NCBI GenBank assembly: GCA_018475625.1
Contig: JAAKEZ010000006.1
Location: 62,001 to 126,000 of the forward strand
Source of the DNA: Candidatus Bathyarchaeota archaeon A05DMB-2
GTDB lineage: Archaea > Thermoproteota > Bathyarchaeia > Bathyarchaeales > Bathycorpusculaceae
Length of the DNA: 64,000 nucleotides
Direction: 5' to 3'
Made by a program: the position numbers and the translations under genes. Of the stretch, positions 34,168 through 42,253 are shown piece after piece (the first letter of the stretch is position 1; every line of letters starts with the position of its first letter). Below the pieces are notes generated by a model. It did not search any database. It was given only the letters and a program-made list of their open reading frames with translations, and was not told where the DNA came from.

Positions 34168-35103
34168 TTGTCCTCATACGATGAGAAGAAAGCCCTCGAC
34201 ATAATCGAACAGGTAAGCAAAAGTGTCGTCAACATAAGCACCGTAAAACTCGTACACAACATCTTCTACCAAGCCGTGCCAGTCGCAGGCATGGGCTCAG
34301 GCACCATAATCGACCCAGAAGGGCTCGTGCTCACCAACAACCACGTGGTCGGCGGAGCAGAAAAAATCAACGTAACACTCTATAACAACAAAGTCTTGGA
34401 AGGCATCATAGTGGGTTCATGCGCCGCACACGACATAGCCGTCGTAAGAATCAAGGGCAAAAACCTCCCAGCTGCAGAACTCGGCGACTCAGACAAGCTA
34501 CGAGTGGGGCAGAGAGTATTTGCCATCGGTAACCCGTTCGGCTTGGCGGGAGGACCAAGCGTCACCTCAGGCGTAATCAGCGCCATCAACAGAACCATAG
34601 ACTCCGAAAAGGGCCTCTTGGAGAACCTTGTGCAAACAGACGCTTCCATCAACCCTGGAAACAGTGGTGGACCGTTAGTGGACTTAGAAGGCAAAGTCGT
34701 TGCCATAAGCACGGCGATAATTCCTTTCGCCCAAGGCATAGGCTTCGCTATACCAATCAACTCCGCAAAAATATGCACTCAGGGCATAGTGACCGAGGGA
34801 ATCGCCAGAAGACCCTGGCTGGGGATAATAGGGTTAAGCATAACACCAGAAATAGCGCGGTACTACGGTTTGCCAGTGAGTCAAGGAGTACTTGTTACCA
34901 GAGTGGCTGAAGGGAGTCCAGCAGAAGACGCTGGAATGGCGAGCGAAGACATAATCCTAGAAATAGACGCTGTGGAAACTCGCCGAATCGAAGACTTAGT
35001 CAAGGAGTTACATAAGAGAAAAATCGGAGACAAAATCAGAATCTACGCCTTGCGCAACGGAAGAGAACACTTCTTTGAGTTAAAGCTAAGCGAATCGCCT
35101 TAA
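34168..35103 (+). CDS. HtrA/Deg-like serine protease with PDZ domain
   Basis: A 311-residue trypsin-like protease with one PDZ domain. The catalytic triad is visible: His in LTNNHVVGG, Asp in AAHDIAVVRI and Ser in NPGNSGGPLVD. The PDZ domain covers about 215-308 (RPWLGIIGLS, GVLVTRVAEGSPAEDAGM). No signal peptide or membrane helix is seen at the N-terminus, so it is predicted to be cytoplasmic, unlike most bacterial HtrA. TTG 34168 is the only start that keeps the whole domain. Confidence 0.92.
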   Translation: MSSYDEKKALDIIEQVSKSVVNISTVKLVHNIFYQAVPVAGMGSGTIIDPEGLVLTNNHVVGGAEKINVTLYNNKVLEGIIVGSCAAHDIAVVRIKGKNLPAAELGDSDKLRVGQRVFAIGNPFGLAGGPSVTSGVISAINRTIDSEKGLLENLVQTDASINPGNSGGPLVDLEGKVVAISTAIIPFAQGIGFAIPINSAKICTQGIVTEGIARRPWLGIIGLSITPEIARYYGLPVSQGVLVTRVAEGSPAEDAGMASEDIILEIDAVETRRIEDLVKELHKRKIGDKIRIYALRNGREHFFELKLSESP

Positions 35104-35139
35104 CCTTAAAATCTTCAACCCTCAAGGAAGCGCAATATT

Positions 35140-35565
35140 TTGAGCCAAAACGAAATTGAAGAAATACTCACCAAATACAGGACAGTTGCCGTGGTGGGGC
35201 TTTCACGAGAACCTGAAAAAGAAAGCTTCAGAGTAAGCGCTTATCTGAAAAAACACGGTTTCCGCATAATACCTGTCAACCCCTTTGCTGACGAAATTCT
35301 GGGAGAAAAAAGCTACAAAAGCCTGATGGATATTCCGCCTGAAATTCAGAAAACAATTGAGGTTATAGAGGTTTTCAGACCCGCGAAGGATGTGCCGCCT
35401 ATAGTGGCGCAAGCCATCAAGCTGAAGCAGATTTTTGGAAAGCCATATGTAGTCTGGATGCAGCTTGGCATAGTCAATGAAGAAGCCGCAGAAATGGCGA
35501 AGAAAGCTGGTTTGACGGTTGTTATGGACAAGTGCATGATGGTTGAGCACCACCGCTTGCGATAG
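35140..35565 (+). CDS. CoA-binding Rossmann protein (COG1832)
   Basis: A 141-residue single-domain CoA-binding protein: RTVAVVGLSREPEKESFRVS is the nucleotide loop, followed by IIPVNPFADEILG and PYVVWMQLGIVNEEA. The C-terminal MDKCMMVEHHRL is typical of the family. Its role is not established. TTG 35140 has AAGGAAG upstream and follows HtrA by 36 bases in the same direction. Confidence 0.88.
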   Translation: MSQNEIEEILTKYRTVAVVGLSREPEKESFRVSAYLKKHGFRIIPVNPFADEILGEKSYKSLMDIPPEIQKTIEVIEVFRPAKDVPPIVAQAIKLKQIFGKPYVVWMQLGIVNEEAAEMAKKAGLTVVMDKCMMVEHHRLR

Positions 35566-35574
35566 GCGCTTTTC

Positions 35575-36417
35575 TTAGGCGATTCCGCCTATGACCACTG
35601 AGGCAACGGTTGCGATGATCACGATTGCTATGGTCTCGTAGAACGTTATCTTCCAGTTAACTCGCGTTTTTTTGGAGCGGTAACGAACCAAGAACACGCC
35701 GATGATAATGGCGACTATGGTTAAGGACAGAATGAAGTTCAAAGGAGGCTCCAAGAGGATGTACGTTACTATGGGTATGCTGCCTGCGAGAAATGTTGTT
35801 GTGCCGCATATTATCGCCGCGTAAAGATTCGACCGGTGAATCTCCTTGTCTAACAGAGTGAATAGTTTGTTAACGAGCATAAGTGATTTGTCGCGTTCCT
35901 TCTTGTCCGGGATGTCGCTCAGGCTGTAGCTCATCAGGTTCTGCAGCGTCAATATGTCCGCGAGGTCTTCGGTTATGCCGCCCAGCAGGAAGCTTGAGAA
36001 GTTGGTTATGGCGACGGCGCTTAGGGTTAGAAAGGCAGCGAAAATTGCCGCCTTAACCGTTAACGCGGCAATAAACGCTGAGACAATGACAACTATGCCC
36101 GTTATTGAGCCGTCTACTAGTCCCGCCACAACCTCAAGGATTGGCTCTTTCTTCAGTAGGAGGCTTTCCCATTCCTTGCTCAGTTTGACGCCCTGCTTGG
36201 TCAACTGCACCGTGTCATCCTGCTGCATGATTAGGCCTTCAGAGATCATTTCCTGCAGGGTTTTCTCCAAGTCAGCCATTTCAACGCAGGCGTGACCAAC
36301 ACAGACTTTGTCGATTCGGCGTTTAAGCCGAGATTTTTTAATCGGGGTGCCTTTGCTGAGGTTTAACAAGACTATGACTCTTATAACATCAGGCAACTCT
36401 TGGATTTCAAAGGACAC
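35575..36417 (-). CDS. Winged-helix domain fused to VIT1/CCC1-like membrane domain
   Basis: 280 residues. The first 85 form a cytoplasmic winged-helix-like region (LPDVIRVIVLLNLSKGTPI, then DDTVQLTKQGVKLSKEWESL). The rest has about five hydrophobic segments (about 97-118, 121-143, 198-220, 228-245, 258-278). AGLVDGSITGIVVIVSAF at the first helix resembles the GLxDG start of VIT1/CCC1 iron/manganese transporters. The middle loop (150-195) is charged. The GTG start has GGTGA 9 bases upstream. Function is inferred; transport is not certain because later VIT motifs are weak. Confidence 0.65.
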   Translation of the reverse strand: MSFEIQELPDVIRVIVLLNLSKGTPIKKSRLKRRIDKVCVGHACVEMADLEKTLQEMISEGLIMQQDDTVQLTKQGVKLSKEWESLLLKKEPILEVVAGLVDGSITGIVVIVSAFIAALTVKAAIFAAFLTLSAVAITNFSSFLLGGITEDLADILTLQNLMSYSLSDIPDKKERDKSLMLVNKLFTLLDKEIHRSNLYAAIICGTTTFLAGSIPIVTYILLEPPLNFILSLTIVAIIIGVFLVRYRSKKTRVNWKITFYETIAIVIIATVASVVIGGIA

Positions 36418-36536
36418 TCAGCACGTCACCGTTGGACAATCAAAATGGTTTGCGGGGACTAATAACTCTTATGTGGCTTCAGGGCTCCGAAGGACATGAC
36501 CAAATCGTTGAGAAAACAACATTGTCCAAGCCTCGC

Positions 36537-37013
36537 TCAGATTTGCTCTAGCGCTTTTTCTATCCCTGCATAATCCGGCTCAACCGTCGGGTCCTCCGAC
36601 ATCCAAACGTAGCGCACTACGCCGTTTTTGTCCAAAATGAATATGGAGCGTTCCGCAACTGTGTAGCCGTCTAATCCCGCAAAGTTATGCATCTCGATGC
36701 CATAACTCTTTATGACTTGGCGGTTGTAGTCGCTCAGAATTGGGAACGTCAGCCGATTTTTCTGCGCGAATTCCCTGTTCGAGAAAGGGTCGTTAACGCT
36801 TATTCCGATAACTTGGGCTTTAAGGTCTATCAGTCGAGCCATGGAATCCCTGAAGGCGCACATCTCTTTGGTGCAGACAGAAGTGAAAGCGCCCACGAAA
36901 AAGGCTAACACCACTTTTTTGCCGAGAAACTCCTTCAAGCTTCGTGGTTTCAACTCCGTGTCGGGCAAAGTGAAGTCTGGAGCCTTGTCCCCAACTTTGA
37001 TTGAGTTTGGCAT
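36537..37013 (-). CDS. Peroxiredoxin (AhpC/TSA, BCP-like)
   Basis: A 158-residue thiol peroxidase. The peroxidatic cysteine is in [15 protein letters not shown], with a second cysteine five residues later. The family motif is normally PxxxTxxC; here the proline is replaced by valine. The conserved arginine is in [17 protein letters not shown]. Cytoplasmic, reducing peroxides with electrons from thioredoxin or glutaredoxin-like partners, which are encoded 1.5 kb away. Confidence 0.9.
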   Translation of the reverse strand: MPNSIKVGDKAPDFTLPDTELKPRSLKEFLGKKVVLAFFVGAFTSVCTKEMCAFRDSMARLIDLKAQVIGISVNDPFSNREFAQKNRLTFPILSDYNRQVIKSYGIEMHNFAGLDGYTVAERSIFILDKNGVVRYVWMSEDPTVEPDYAGIEKALEQI

Positions 37014-37067
37014 TTCAAAATCCTCAGGTGTAAATGAGGAAAATTCGCCTATAAATTGGTAGCGTTT

Positions 37068-37727
37068 TCACCCGAAACTGAAAGCTGAAGGGCATATCTT
37101 GTTCAGCACGCATCCAGCGCAGTTAGGCTTTTTCGCGGTGCATACTCGTCTGCCGTGGAAAATCAGCAAGTCCGTGATTCGCATCCACTTATCCTTCGGC
37201 ACGATGCTCATGAGGTTTTGCTCTATCTTGTTCGGGTCATCATTTTCACTGAGCCCAAGTCTCTGCGCAAGCCTTCGCACGTGAGTATCCACGGCTATGC
37301 CGGCGACTATGCCGTAAGCGTTGGTTAGAACAATGTTCGCGGTTTTTCTTGCCACACCAGGCAGCTCAACCAGTTCCTCCATCGTCTTGGGAACTTGCGA
37401 GTGGTACTTCTCCACGAGCATTTTGGCTGCGTTTTGCAGGTTTTTGGCTTTGTTATGGTAGAAGCCCGTGGACCTTATGTCCTGCTCAAGTTCTTTCAAG
37501 TTTACGTTGGCGTAGTCCTCTGGCTTCTTGTACTTTTTGAACAGGGTCTTGGTTACTGTGTTGACGAGTTCATCCGTGCTCTGGGCTGAGAGCATGGTTG
37601 CCACGAGTAGCTCAAGCGGGTTCGAATAGTGCAAAGCAACTTTTGCGTCTGGGTGTTCCTTCTCAAGTAGTTCGATTATTTTGAGCGCTCGAGCTTTGGG
37701 TTCCAGGTAAATTTCAGGTTTTTTCAT
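37068..37727 (-). CDS. nth: Endonuclease III
   Basis: DNA glycosylase/AP lyase for oxidised pyrimidines, 219 residues. The helix-hairpin-helix with the catalytic lysine is ELPGVARKTANIVLTNAYG, the catalytic aspartate is in AVDTHVRRLAQRLG, and the C-terminal [4Fe-4S] cluster is formed by C-x6-C-x2-C-x5-C (CTAKKPNCAGCVLNKIC). The start ATG 37727 follows an AT-rich stretch without a clear Shine-Dalgarno. Confidence 0.95.
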   Translation of the reverse strand: MKKPEIYLEPKARALKIIELLEKEHPDAKVALHYSNPLELLVATMLSAQSTDELVNTVTKTLFKKYKKPEDYANVNLKELEQDIRSTGFYHNKAKNLQNAAKMLVEKYHSQVPKTMEELVELPGVARKTANIVLTNAYGIVAGIAVDTHVRRLAQRLGLSENDDPNKIEQNLMSIVPKDKWMRITDLLIFHGRRVCTAKKPNCAGCVLNKICPSAFSFG

Positions 37728-37814
37728 AAATAGCGCCTTATTTATGAGAAGGTTTTCTTTCTACAAAAACTTTTACTGTGCGTTCTTTAAAGCATAGTGT
37801 GAGGTGGCGTCCGA

Positions 37815-37964
37815 TTGAAGATGAAGCTTATGGTTGACGGGGTGGAGATACCGCTCAACGACTTTGTTGAAAGAATCCTGGCTGGAATGGTGGTTGGCGG
37901 TGTGAACACTCTAAAGGGTATAAAAGAGGACTGGAAAAAAATTGAAATCGAAGTCACAAAATAG
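37815..37964 (+). CDS. Small conserved protein, 49 residues
   Basis: TTG 37815 (or ATG 37821) to TAG 37964 encodes about 49 residues: KLMVDGVEIPLNDFVERIL, a Gly/Val-rich turn, and an acidic-basic end (IKEDWKKIEIEVTK). GAGGTGG lies 7 bases before the TTG. The pattern resembles short archaeal hypothetical proteins with a VDG.EIPLN.FV motif that I recall from other archaea; function unknown. It stands between nth and the FTR gene. Confidence 0.55.
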   Translation: MKMKLMVDGVEIPLNDFVERILAGMVVGGVNTLKGIKEDWKKIEIEVTK

Positions 37965-37979
37965 CAGGGAAAAAGGGCA

Positions 37980-38519
37980 TTATCCGAGAAAGTCTATCCG
38001 CATCTTTATCTGCGCGAACATTTCCCTTTTTGCCTTGCATACCGGGCAGACATACGGCGGGTCATCTCTGAAAACCACGTAACCGCATTGTTTGCAGTAC
38101 CACAGTTTCGGTCCAACCTTGACAAACTCCTCCTTTTCCTCGACTGCTGCAGGTTTTGCTTCTGCGGGTGGGGCGAAGGCTCTTGACTGTTTCTCCAGGG
38201 GTCTGCGTTCAGGAACGGTAGGCAACGGAACTTTGCCCTCGTAAACGTCTTTGCTGACGTAGAGTCTGCAGTAGCATGCTCCGAATTCCGCTACGTCGGG
38301 GTCTCTATAGTCGCATGGGCAGATTATGTCTCTATCGTAGTCAAAGTTGCCTGACGCGAGCCTGCAGGGGCATGAGGGATAACCGTAGCGGTCTTCATTG
38401 ATTTTTAAGCCTTCCAGCAAACCTTGGAGCAGGTCTGGGTCAGGAACGAGGTAGTACCCGTAAGTTTGCGCGTCAGCTTCGGCTCTTTTGCGAACTTGCT
38501 CAATCGTTACGGGCGTCAA
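37980..38519 (-). CDS. Ferredoxin:thioredoxin reductase catalytic subunit fused to rubredoxin-like domain
   Basis: 179 residues. The FTR catalytic domain (about 1-95) has the CPC, CPC, CYC arrangement: GYPSCPCRLASG, DIICPCDYRD and ACYCRLYVS, which carry the [4Fe-4S] cluster and active disulfide. A Pro/Ala/Glu linker (about 108-135) joins a C-terminal rubredoxin-like domain (LWYCKQCGYVVFRDDPPYVC). The protein reduces disulfides with ferredoxin electrons. The gene overlaps the glutaredoxin-like gene by 4 bases, so that protein is the likely partner. Confidence 0.88.
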   Translation of the reverse strand: MTPVTIEQVRKRAEADAQTYGYYLVPDPDLLQGLLEGLKINEDRYGYPSCPCRLASGNFDYDRDIICPCDYRDPDVAEFGACYCRLYVSKDVYEGKVPLPTVPERRPLEKQSRAFAPPAEAKPAAVEEKEEFVKVGPKLWYCKQCGYVVFRDDPPYVCPVCKAKREMFAQIKMRIDFLG

Positions 38520-38809
38520 ATTCCAAGCGCCTCCTTAAGCAGGTCTTTGCGGAAACCTGTCACCACAACCTTGTTGTCTATTATGGTGGTGGGGTAGCTG
38601 AGGCTTCCGCTCTTGTTCTGGATTTCTTGGCGGATTTTCTGCTTGTCTTCCTCGTTGAGGAGGTCAACGTCGATATACTCGTATTCTACGCCGTTGTCTT
38701 TCAGGTACTGCTTGGTCATTTTGCACCAGACACATGTGCTCAGGGCGTACACGACGACTTTATGCTGGTTTTTGTCACCTTTAACTTTTGAAAATTGCAT
38801 GGCTTTCAC
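38516..38809 (-). CDS. Glutaredoxin/thioredoxin-like redox protein
   Basis: A 97-residue thioredoxin-fold protein with an active site CVWC in VVYALSTCVWCKMTKQYL and the cis-proline region SYPTTIIDNKVVVTGF. GTG 38809 has GGAA about 8 bases upstream; ATG 38800 is an alternative. It is co-transcribed and overlaps with the FTR-rubredoxin gene, which suggests that it receives electrons from it. Confidence 0.88.
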   Translation of the reverse strand: MKAMQFSKVKGDKNQHKVVVYALSTCVWCKMTKQYLKDNGVEYEYIDVDLLNEEDKQKIRQEIQNKSGSLSYPTTIIDNKVVVTGFRKDLLKEALGI

Positions 38810-38901
38810 TTGCTATTCCTTTCGGTTAACGCGCATATAACTGTTTAGCTAATGCGATGGATTTTGAGAAAAAGTGGAAAGCGCCTCATCAGCGCCTTGC
38901 T

Positions 38902-39216
38902 CTATGGAGGCGTTATTTTTATCGCCTGGGTTGGGCACTGCATCTCGCAAGCTAAGCACTGTATGCAGTCAGATTCTCGGACAGGGTCAGATTTCTTCTC
39001 AGAAGTTGGATGGCCAGGCGCATCTGCCCAATCGTACAGCGACACGGGGCAAACGTCAATGCATACACCGTCTCCAGTGCACACGTCCCAGTCGACAGCA
39101 ACGTTGGTTCCGTGAATGCCTTGCTTCGTTGGCGGTTCTATAGGTCCCCAGACTTTATGTCCGTTGTGCTCTCCAGCAACTTGGCGGTTTTTCTGAAAAT
39201 CAGGGTCTATCGGCAA
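38902..39216 (-). CDS. Zinc-containing dicluster ferredoxin (zfx type)
   Basis: About 104 residues. The N-terminal part has RQVAGEHNGHKVWGPIEPP and GIHGTNVAVDWDVC, the zinc-binding extension typical of archaeal zfx ferredoxins. Clusters: CTGDGVCIDVCP (with a CxxD-type spacing that fits [3Fe-4S]) and CIQCLACEMQCP ([4Fe-4S]). TTG 39216 with GGTGA upstream starts PIDPDFQKNRQ, the family's normal beginning; the frame runs on to 39321 but that part looks non-coding. It is a likely electron donor for the nearby FTR. Confidence 0.88.
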   Translation of the reverse strand: MPIDPDFQKNRQVAGEHNGHKVWGPIEPPTKQGIHGTNVAVDWDVCTGDGVCIDVCPVSLYDWADAPGHPTSEKKSDPVRESDCIQCLACEMQCPTQAIKITPP

Positions 39217-39332
39217 AATTTCACCTAACCATAATGCGTACCACGGACAAATATTAAGTTTTTCCGCTACCCAGGTGCGGGGTCTCCGCAAGATATTTCG
39301 GCGAAAGCAGCATATCCTCAATAGTGGTTTGT

Positions 39333-40109
39333 ATGGTTAGGTACCATTTGCCGCGTGGCATGCGTTACGCGACACTTGAGGAACGCAGGGCATTCTACAC
39401 TTCAGAATTCAACTTCAAAAAAGTGCAGGAGTGGCTTGCGCTACTCAGAGGCAAAGTGAAGTTCGCTGTGGTCATCGGCAGGCACACGCGTATATTCCCC
39501 GAAAAATACCGTGAGGACGCTGGAACCACCATAATAATCGACGAGTACACGGGCTTAGCGGATGTGCGCGACCAGATACTGGAGTTTCTGCCCGAAGCCG
39601 CATACTACGACCGAAACGTCTACGACAGCAACGACCGCAAGACATGTCAGGAGCTGGCGTTTGACCTTGACCCCGAAAACATAACCTGCCCAGTTCACGG
39701 CACTTTAGCGGATAAGATGCGGCGCGGTCAGGGCTTGGGTTTCTGCAAGCTGGAGCTTAACATGGTCAAGCAGCAGGCGATAGGGTTGTACGAGTATCTC
39801 GAAGGGAAGTTCGCGGACTTGCGGGTGGTTTATTCTGGCAGGGGGTTCCACATCCACGTTTTTGACCCTGAAGCTTACGGGTTTAGCACGAGAAAAAGGC
39901 GGCTAATCGCGCGGGAAGTGAAAAGAAAAGGTTTTCAGATTGACGAGTGGGTGACCGCTGGCGGCATGCGCTTGATTAGGTTGCCTTATAGCCTGCACGG
40001 ATTAGTGTCGCGAATTGTGGTTCCCGTGAAGAAGGGCGAACTTGACCGTTTCGACCCTGTCCACGACAAAAGGTGTGTTCCGCGTTTTCTCGGCGGCGTT
40101 ATTTCTTGA
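39333..40109 (+). CDS. Short PriS-family DNA primase small subunit
   Basis: 258 residues, against about 330-350 for canonical PriS. The N-terminus ATLEERRAFYTSEF matches the family. The metal-binding Asp pair is in LAFDLDPEN, the nucleotide motif is VVYSGRGFHIHVF, and MRLIRLPYSLHGLVSR lies in the last active-site strand. Cysteines in CPVHGT and GFCKLE may bind zinc. The C-terminal part of full-length PriS is missing. It could be the replicative primase subunit in compact form or a PrimPol-like repair enzyme. ATG 39333 is preferred to GTG 39324. Confidence 0.8.
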   Translation: MVRYHLPRGMRYATLEERRAFYTSEFNFKKVQEWLALLRGKVKFAVVIGRHTRIFPEKYREDAGTTIIIDEYTGLADVRDQILEFLPEAAYYDRNVYDSNDRKTCQELAFDLDPENITCPVHGTLADKMRRGQGLGFCKLELNMVKQQAIGLYEYLEGKFADLRVVYSGRGFHIHVFDPEAYGFSTRKRRLIAREVKRKGFQIDEWVTAGGMRLIRLPYSLHGLVSRIVVPVKKGELDRFDPVHDKRCVPRFLGGVIS

Positions 40110-40191
40110 CTTCTTTGGCTTTTTTCTCTTTCTTTCCGTAATAGTAATATTTTTTCTTCTTTTCCTCTTCTGCTTTTTTGGCTTTGGACAT
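40099..40191 (-). CDS. Possible 30-residue Lys/Tyr-rich peptide
   Basis: ATG 40191 to TAA 40099 encodes 30 residues: a Lys/Glu-rich start, four consecutive tyrosines, Gly, and a second Lys-rich half (KYYYYGKKEKK). The 3' end overlaps the end of the primase gene by 11 bases, convergent. A TTTTATC element lies about 40 bases upstream on this strand. Its composition suggests an RNA- or ribosome-associated peptide, but it may be chance in an AT-rich gap. Confidence 0.35.
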   Translation of the reverse strand: MSKAKKAEEEKKKKYYYYGKKEKKAKEVKK

Positions 40192-40314
40192 AACAATCAC
40201 AGTAGTACTATCCTTTGGACGCCAGATAAAAGAGTTTCCAGCCCGAGAACGCGTGCAGGGCATTGAAAGGTTTATTTGGGTTCCTGCGTTTCTGTTGCTG
40301 TAGAGGTTTTGTTT

Positions 40315-41688
40315 ATGGAACGTTTTGATGTCCTCGTAATTGGCACAGGCTCAGGAATGATTATCGCCTCAACCGCTGTGGAGAATGGGTTCAGAACCGC
40401 CGTTGTGGATAATGGACCAATGGGCGGCACCTGCATAAACCGCGGCTGCGTACCCTCAAAGATGCTTATCTACCCCGCTGACGTCGCCACCATGGCGCAG
40501 GAGGCTGGGAAAATCGGCGTCCACGCCACGATAGACTCTATAGACTTCCGTAATATTATGACGCGGATGCACACTCTCGTCAACGGTGACTCTAGCAGGC
40601 AAGCGCGGGCGGTTGAAGCTACCCCAGATCTGACGTGGTTTAAAGAGCAAGGCACCTTCACAGGAGACTACAAATTACAAGTAGGCGACCGCACGATAAC
40701 GGCAAACATGATTTTCATCGCTTCAGGTGCGCGACCAGGGATTCCGCCGATTAAGGGCATCGAGAACGTAGGTTACCTGACGAGCGACACGGTTTTGGAG
40801 TTGGAGAAGCCGCCCGGGAGCATCCTGATTGTGGGCGGAGGCTACATAGGCGTGGAGTATGGGCACTTCTTCGCGGGCATCGGCACCAAAACCACCATAC
40901 TTCAGAGACCGCCAAGGCTTTTGCCTGACGAGGAGCCTGAAATCTCCGATTTGCTGCGGAAGGAGTTGCAGAGGCGCATGGAGATTTACACGAATTTCGA
41001 GGTTATGGAAGCCAAGCAGGAAGGAAGCATGAAGACGGTGGTGGCGAGGAACCGCGAAAACGGTGCATTGCAGGAATTCCAAGCTGAAGCGCTGATGATT
41101 GCGGCTGGTAGGGTTCCTAACTCGGATATCTTGAAGCCTGAGAAAACGGGCGTGGCGCTGGATGAACGCGGATACATAAAGGTGAACGAGTTCCTTGAGA
41201 CGAGTAAGAAGAACATCTGGGCTTTCGGCGACGCCATCGGCAGGGAAATGTTCAAGCACGTTGCCAACTACGAAGCGGGAATCGTGTGGCATAACGCGGT
41301 TCATGACCACAAGGTTCAGATGGATTTTTCAGCGGCGCCCCATGCCGTTTTCAGCCATCCGCAGGTCGCCTCCGTTGGTTTGAAGGAAGCTGAGGCTAAG
41401 CAGCAGGGCTACAAAATCTTGGTTGGCAAGGCGTTGTACAAGGACACTGCGATGGGCGGCGCTATGGGCGAGCCTGAAGGCTTCGTCAAAGTCATCGTTG
41501 AACGCGAAACAGGCAAAATCCTAGGCGGACACATAATCGGCGCCGAAGCCTCGATACTCATTCAGGAAATCGTCAACGCCATGGCAACCGAAACCAAAAG
41601 CTACGCGCCAATAATCAGAGCCATGCACATTCACCCCGCGTTGCCAGAAGTGGTGCAGAACGCGTTCGGAAACCTTAGACCCGCCTAA
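40315..41688 (+). CDS. FAD-dependent pyridine nucleotide-disulfide oxidoreductase
   Basis: 457 residues, dihydrolipoamide dehydrogenase/mercuric reductase family. FAD loop FDVLVIGTGSGMIIAS, redox disulfide GGTCINRGCVPSKM, NAD loop ILIVGGGYIGVEYGHFFA, and the C-terminal dimer motif MHIHPALPEVVQNAF with the His-Glu pair region. ATG 40315 has GAGG 8 bases upstream; the longer frame from 40276 is not supported. No 2-oxoacid dehydrogenase genes are nearby, so lipoamide, coenzyme A disulfide or another disulfide may be the substrate. Confidence 0.9.
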   Translation: MERFDVLVIGTGSGMIIASTAVENGFRTAVVDNGPMGGTCINRGCVPSKMLIYPADVATMAQEAGKIGVHATIDSIDFRNIMTRMHTLVNGDSSRQARAVEATPDLTWFKEQGTFTGDYKLQVGDRTITANMIFIASGARPGIPPIKGIENVGYLTSDTVLELEKPPGSILIVGGGYIGVEYGHFFAGIGTKTTILQRPPRLLPDEEPEISDLLRKELQRRMEIYTNFEVMEAKQEGSMKTVVARNRENGALQEFQAEALMIAAGRVPNSDILKPEKTGVALDERGYIKVNEFLETSKKNIWAFGDAIGREMFKHVANYEAGIVWHNAVHDHKVQMDFSAAPHAVFSHPQVASVGLKEAEAKQQGYKILVGKALYKDTAMGGAMGEPEGFVKVIVERETGKILGGHIIGAEASILIQEIVNAMATETKSYAPIIRAMHIHPALPEVVQNAFGNLRPA

Positions 41689-41696
41689 ATTTAGTC

Positions 41697-42253
41697 TCAT
41701 TTATTCTTAACTGTTTTTTGTAATTCATAGTATGCCAGTCGCGGCGTCGTTCCGTTTCCAACCAACCAGAACTGATGGTTTTATCCCGCATTATCTAAGA
41801 GTGAATACCAGAAAAACCTCGAAACTTTCCAGTTGAAATATTGGAGAGCCTCACTCATGTACTGCCCTTGTCCGTTTTCTCCTTCCGAATCTGCCCGTAT
41901 CTTGTTTCAGTAACCCATATTTCCATGTTGAAAAGCCCGCGGTAATAAGTAAGGGATTGGTTGTATTCTTCCCAAATCCACGACTCTTTTCCGTGCAGGG
42001 GTAAGCGTGGACGGAAATGACGTCGCCGTATTGCGCGATATTCAACGCCGCAAGCTACTTTGCAAACTCCTTGTCAAGTGCAAGATTGGTGGCGTTGCCT
42101 GACCACAGGGTTAAGCCGCCGAAAAGTAGTGTTTCGCGGATGGGTCGTATTGGCGGATGATTGGCGAAGCTGTCTGTGCCATTGAAAAGTAGAATTGGAC
42201 GATTTTGCTCATGTTTTCCGTGCTCGAAGTGTCCAAATCGTTGTTAAGCGCGT
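41697..42253 (-). pseudogene. Decayed glycoside hydrolase (clan A-like barrel)
   Basis: Reading the minus strand from 42253 to 41697, protein-like segments continue through all three frames: NALNNDLDTSSTENMSKIVQ, then LLFGGLTLWSGN and YGDVISVHAYP, then NMEIWVTET, then FFWYSLLDNAG and TPRLAYYELQ ending at TGA 41699-41697. Order and motifs (HAYP, WVTET, FWYSL, AYYEL) match the C-terminal half of a (beta/alpha)8 glycoside hydrolase, where the WVTET glutamate is the nucleophile. At least three frameshifts and two in-frame stops are present. The N-terminal half is gone, replaced by aEF-1beta. Confidence 0.75.

Noticed and set aside
40042-40266. Very Phe/Leu-rich plus-strand frame after the primase
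   Set aside because: Its hydrophobic run is the complement of Lys/Glu codons on the other strand; it overlaps the primase end and has no ribosome site.
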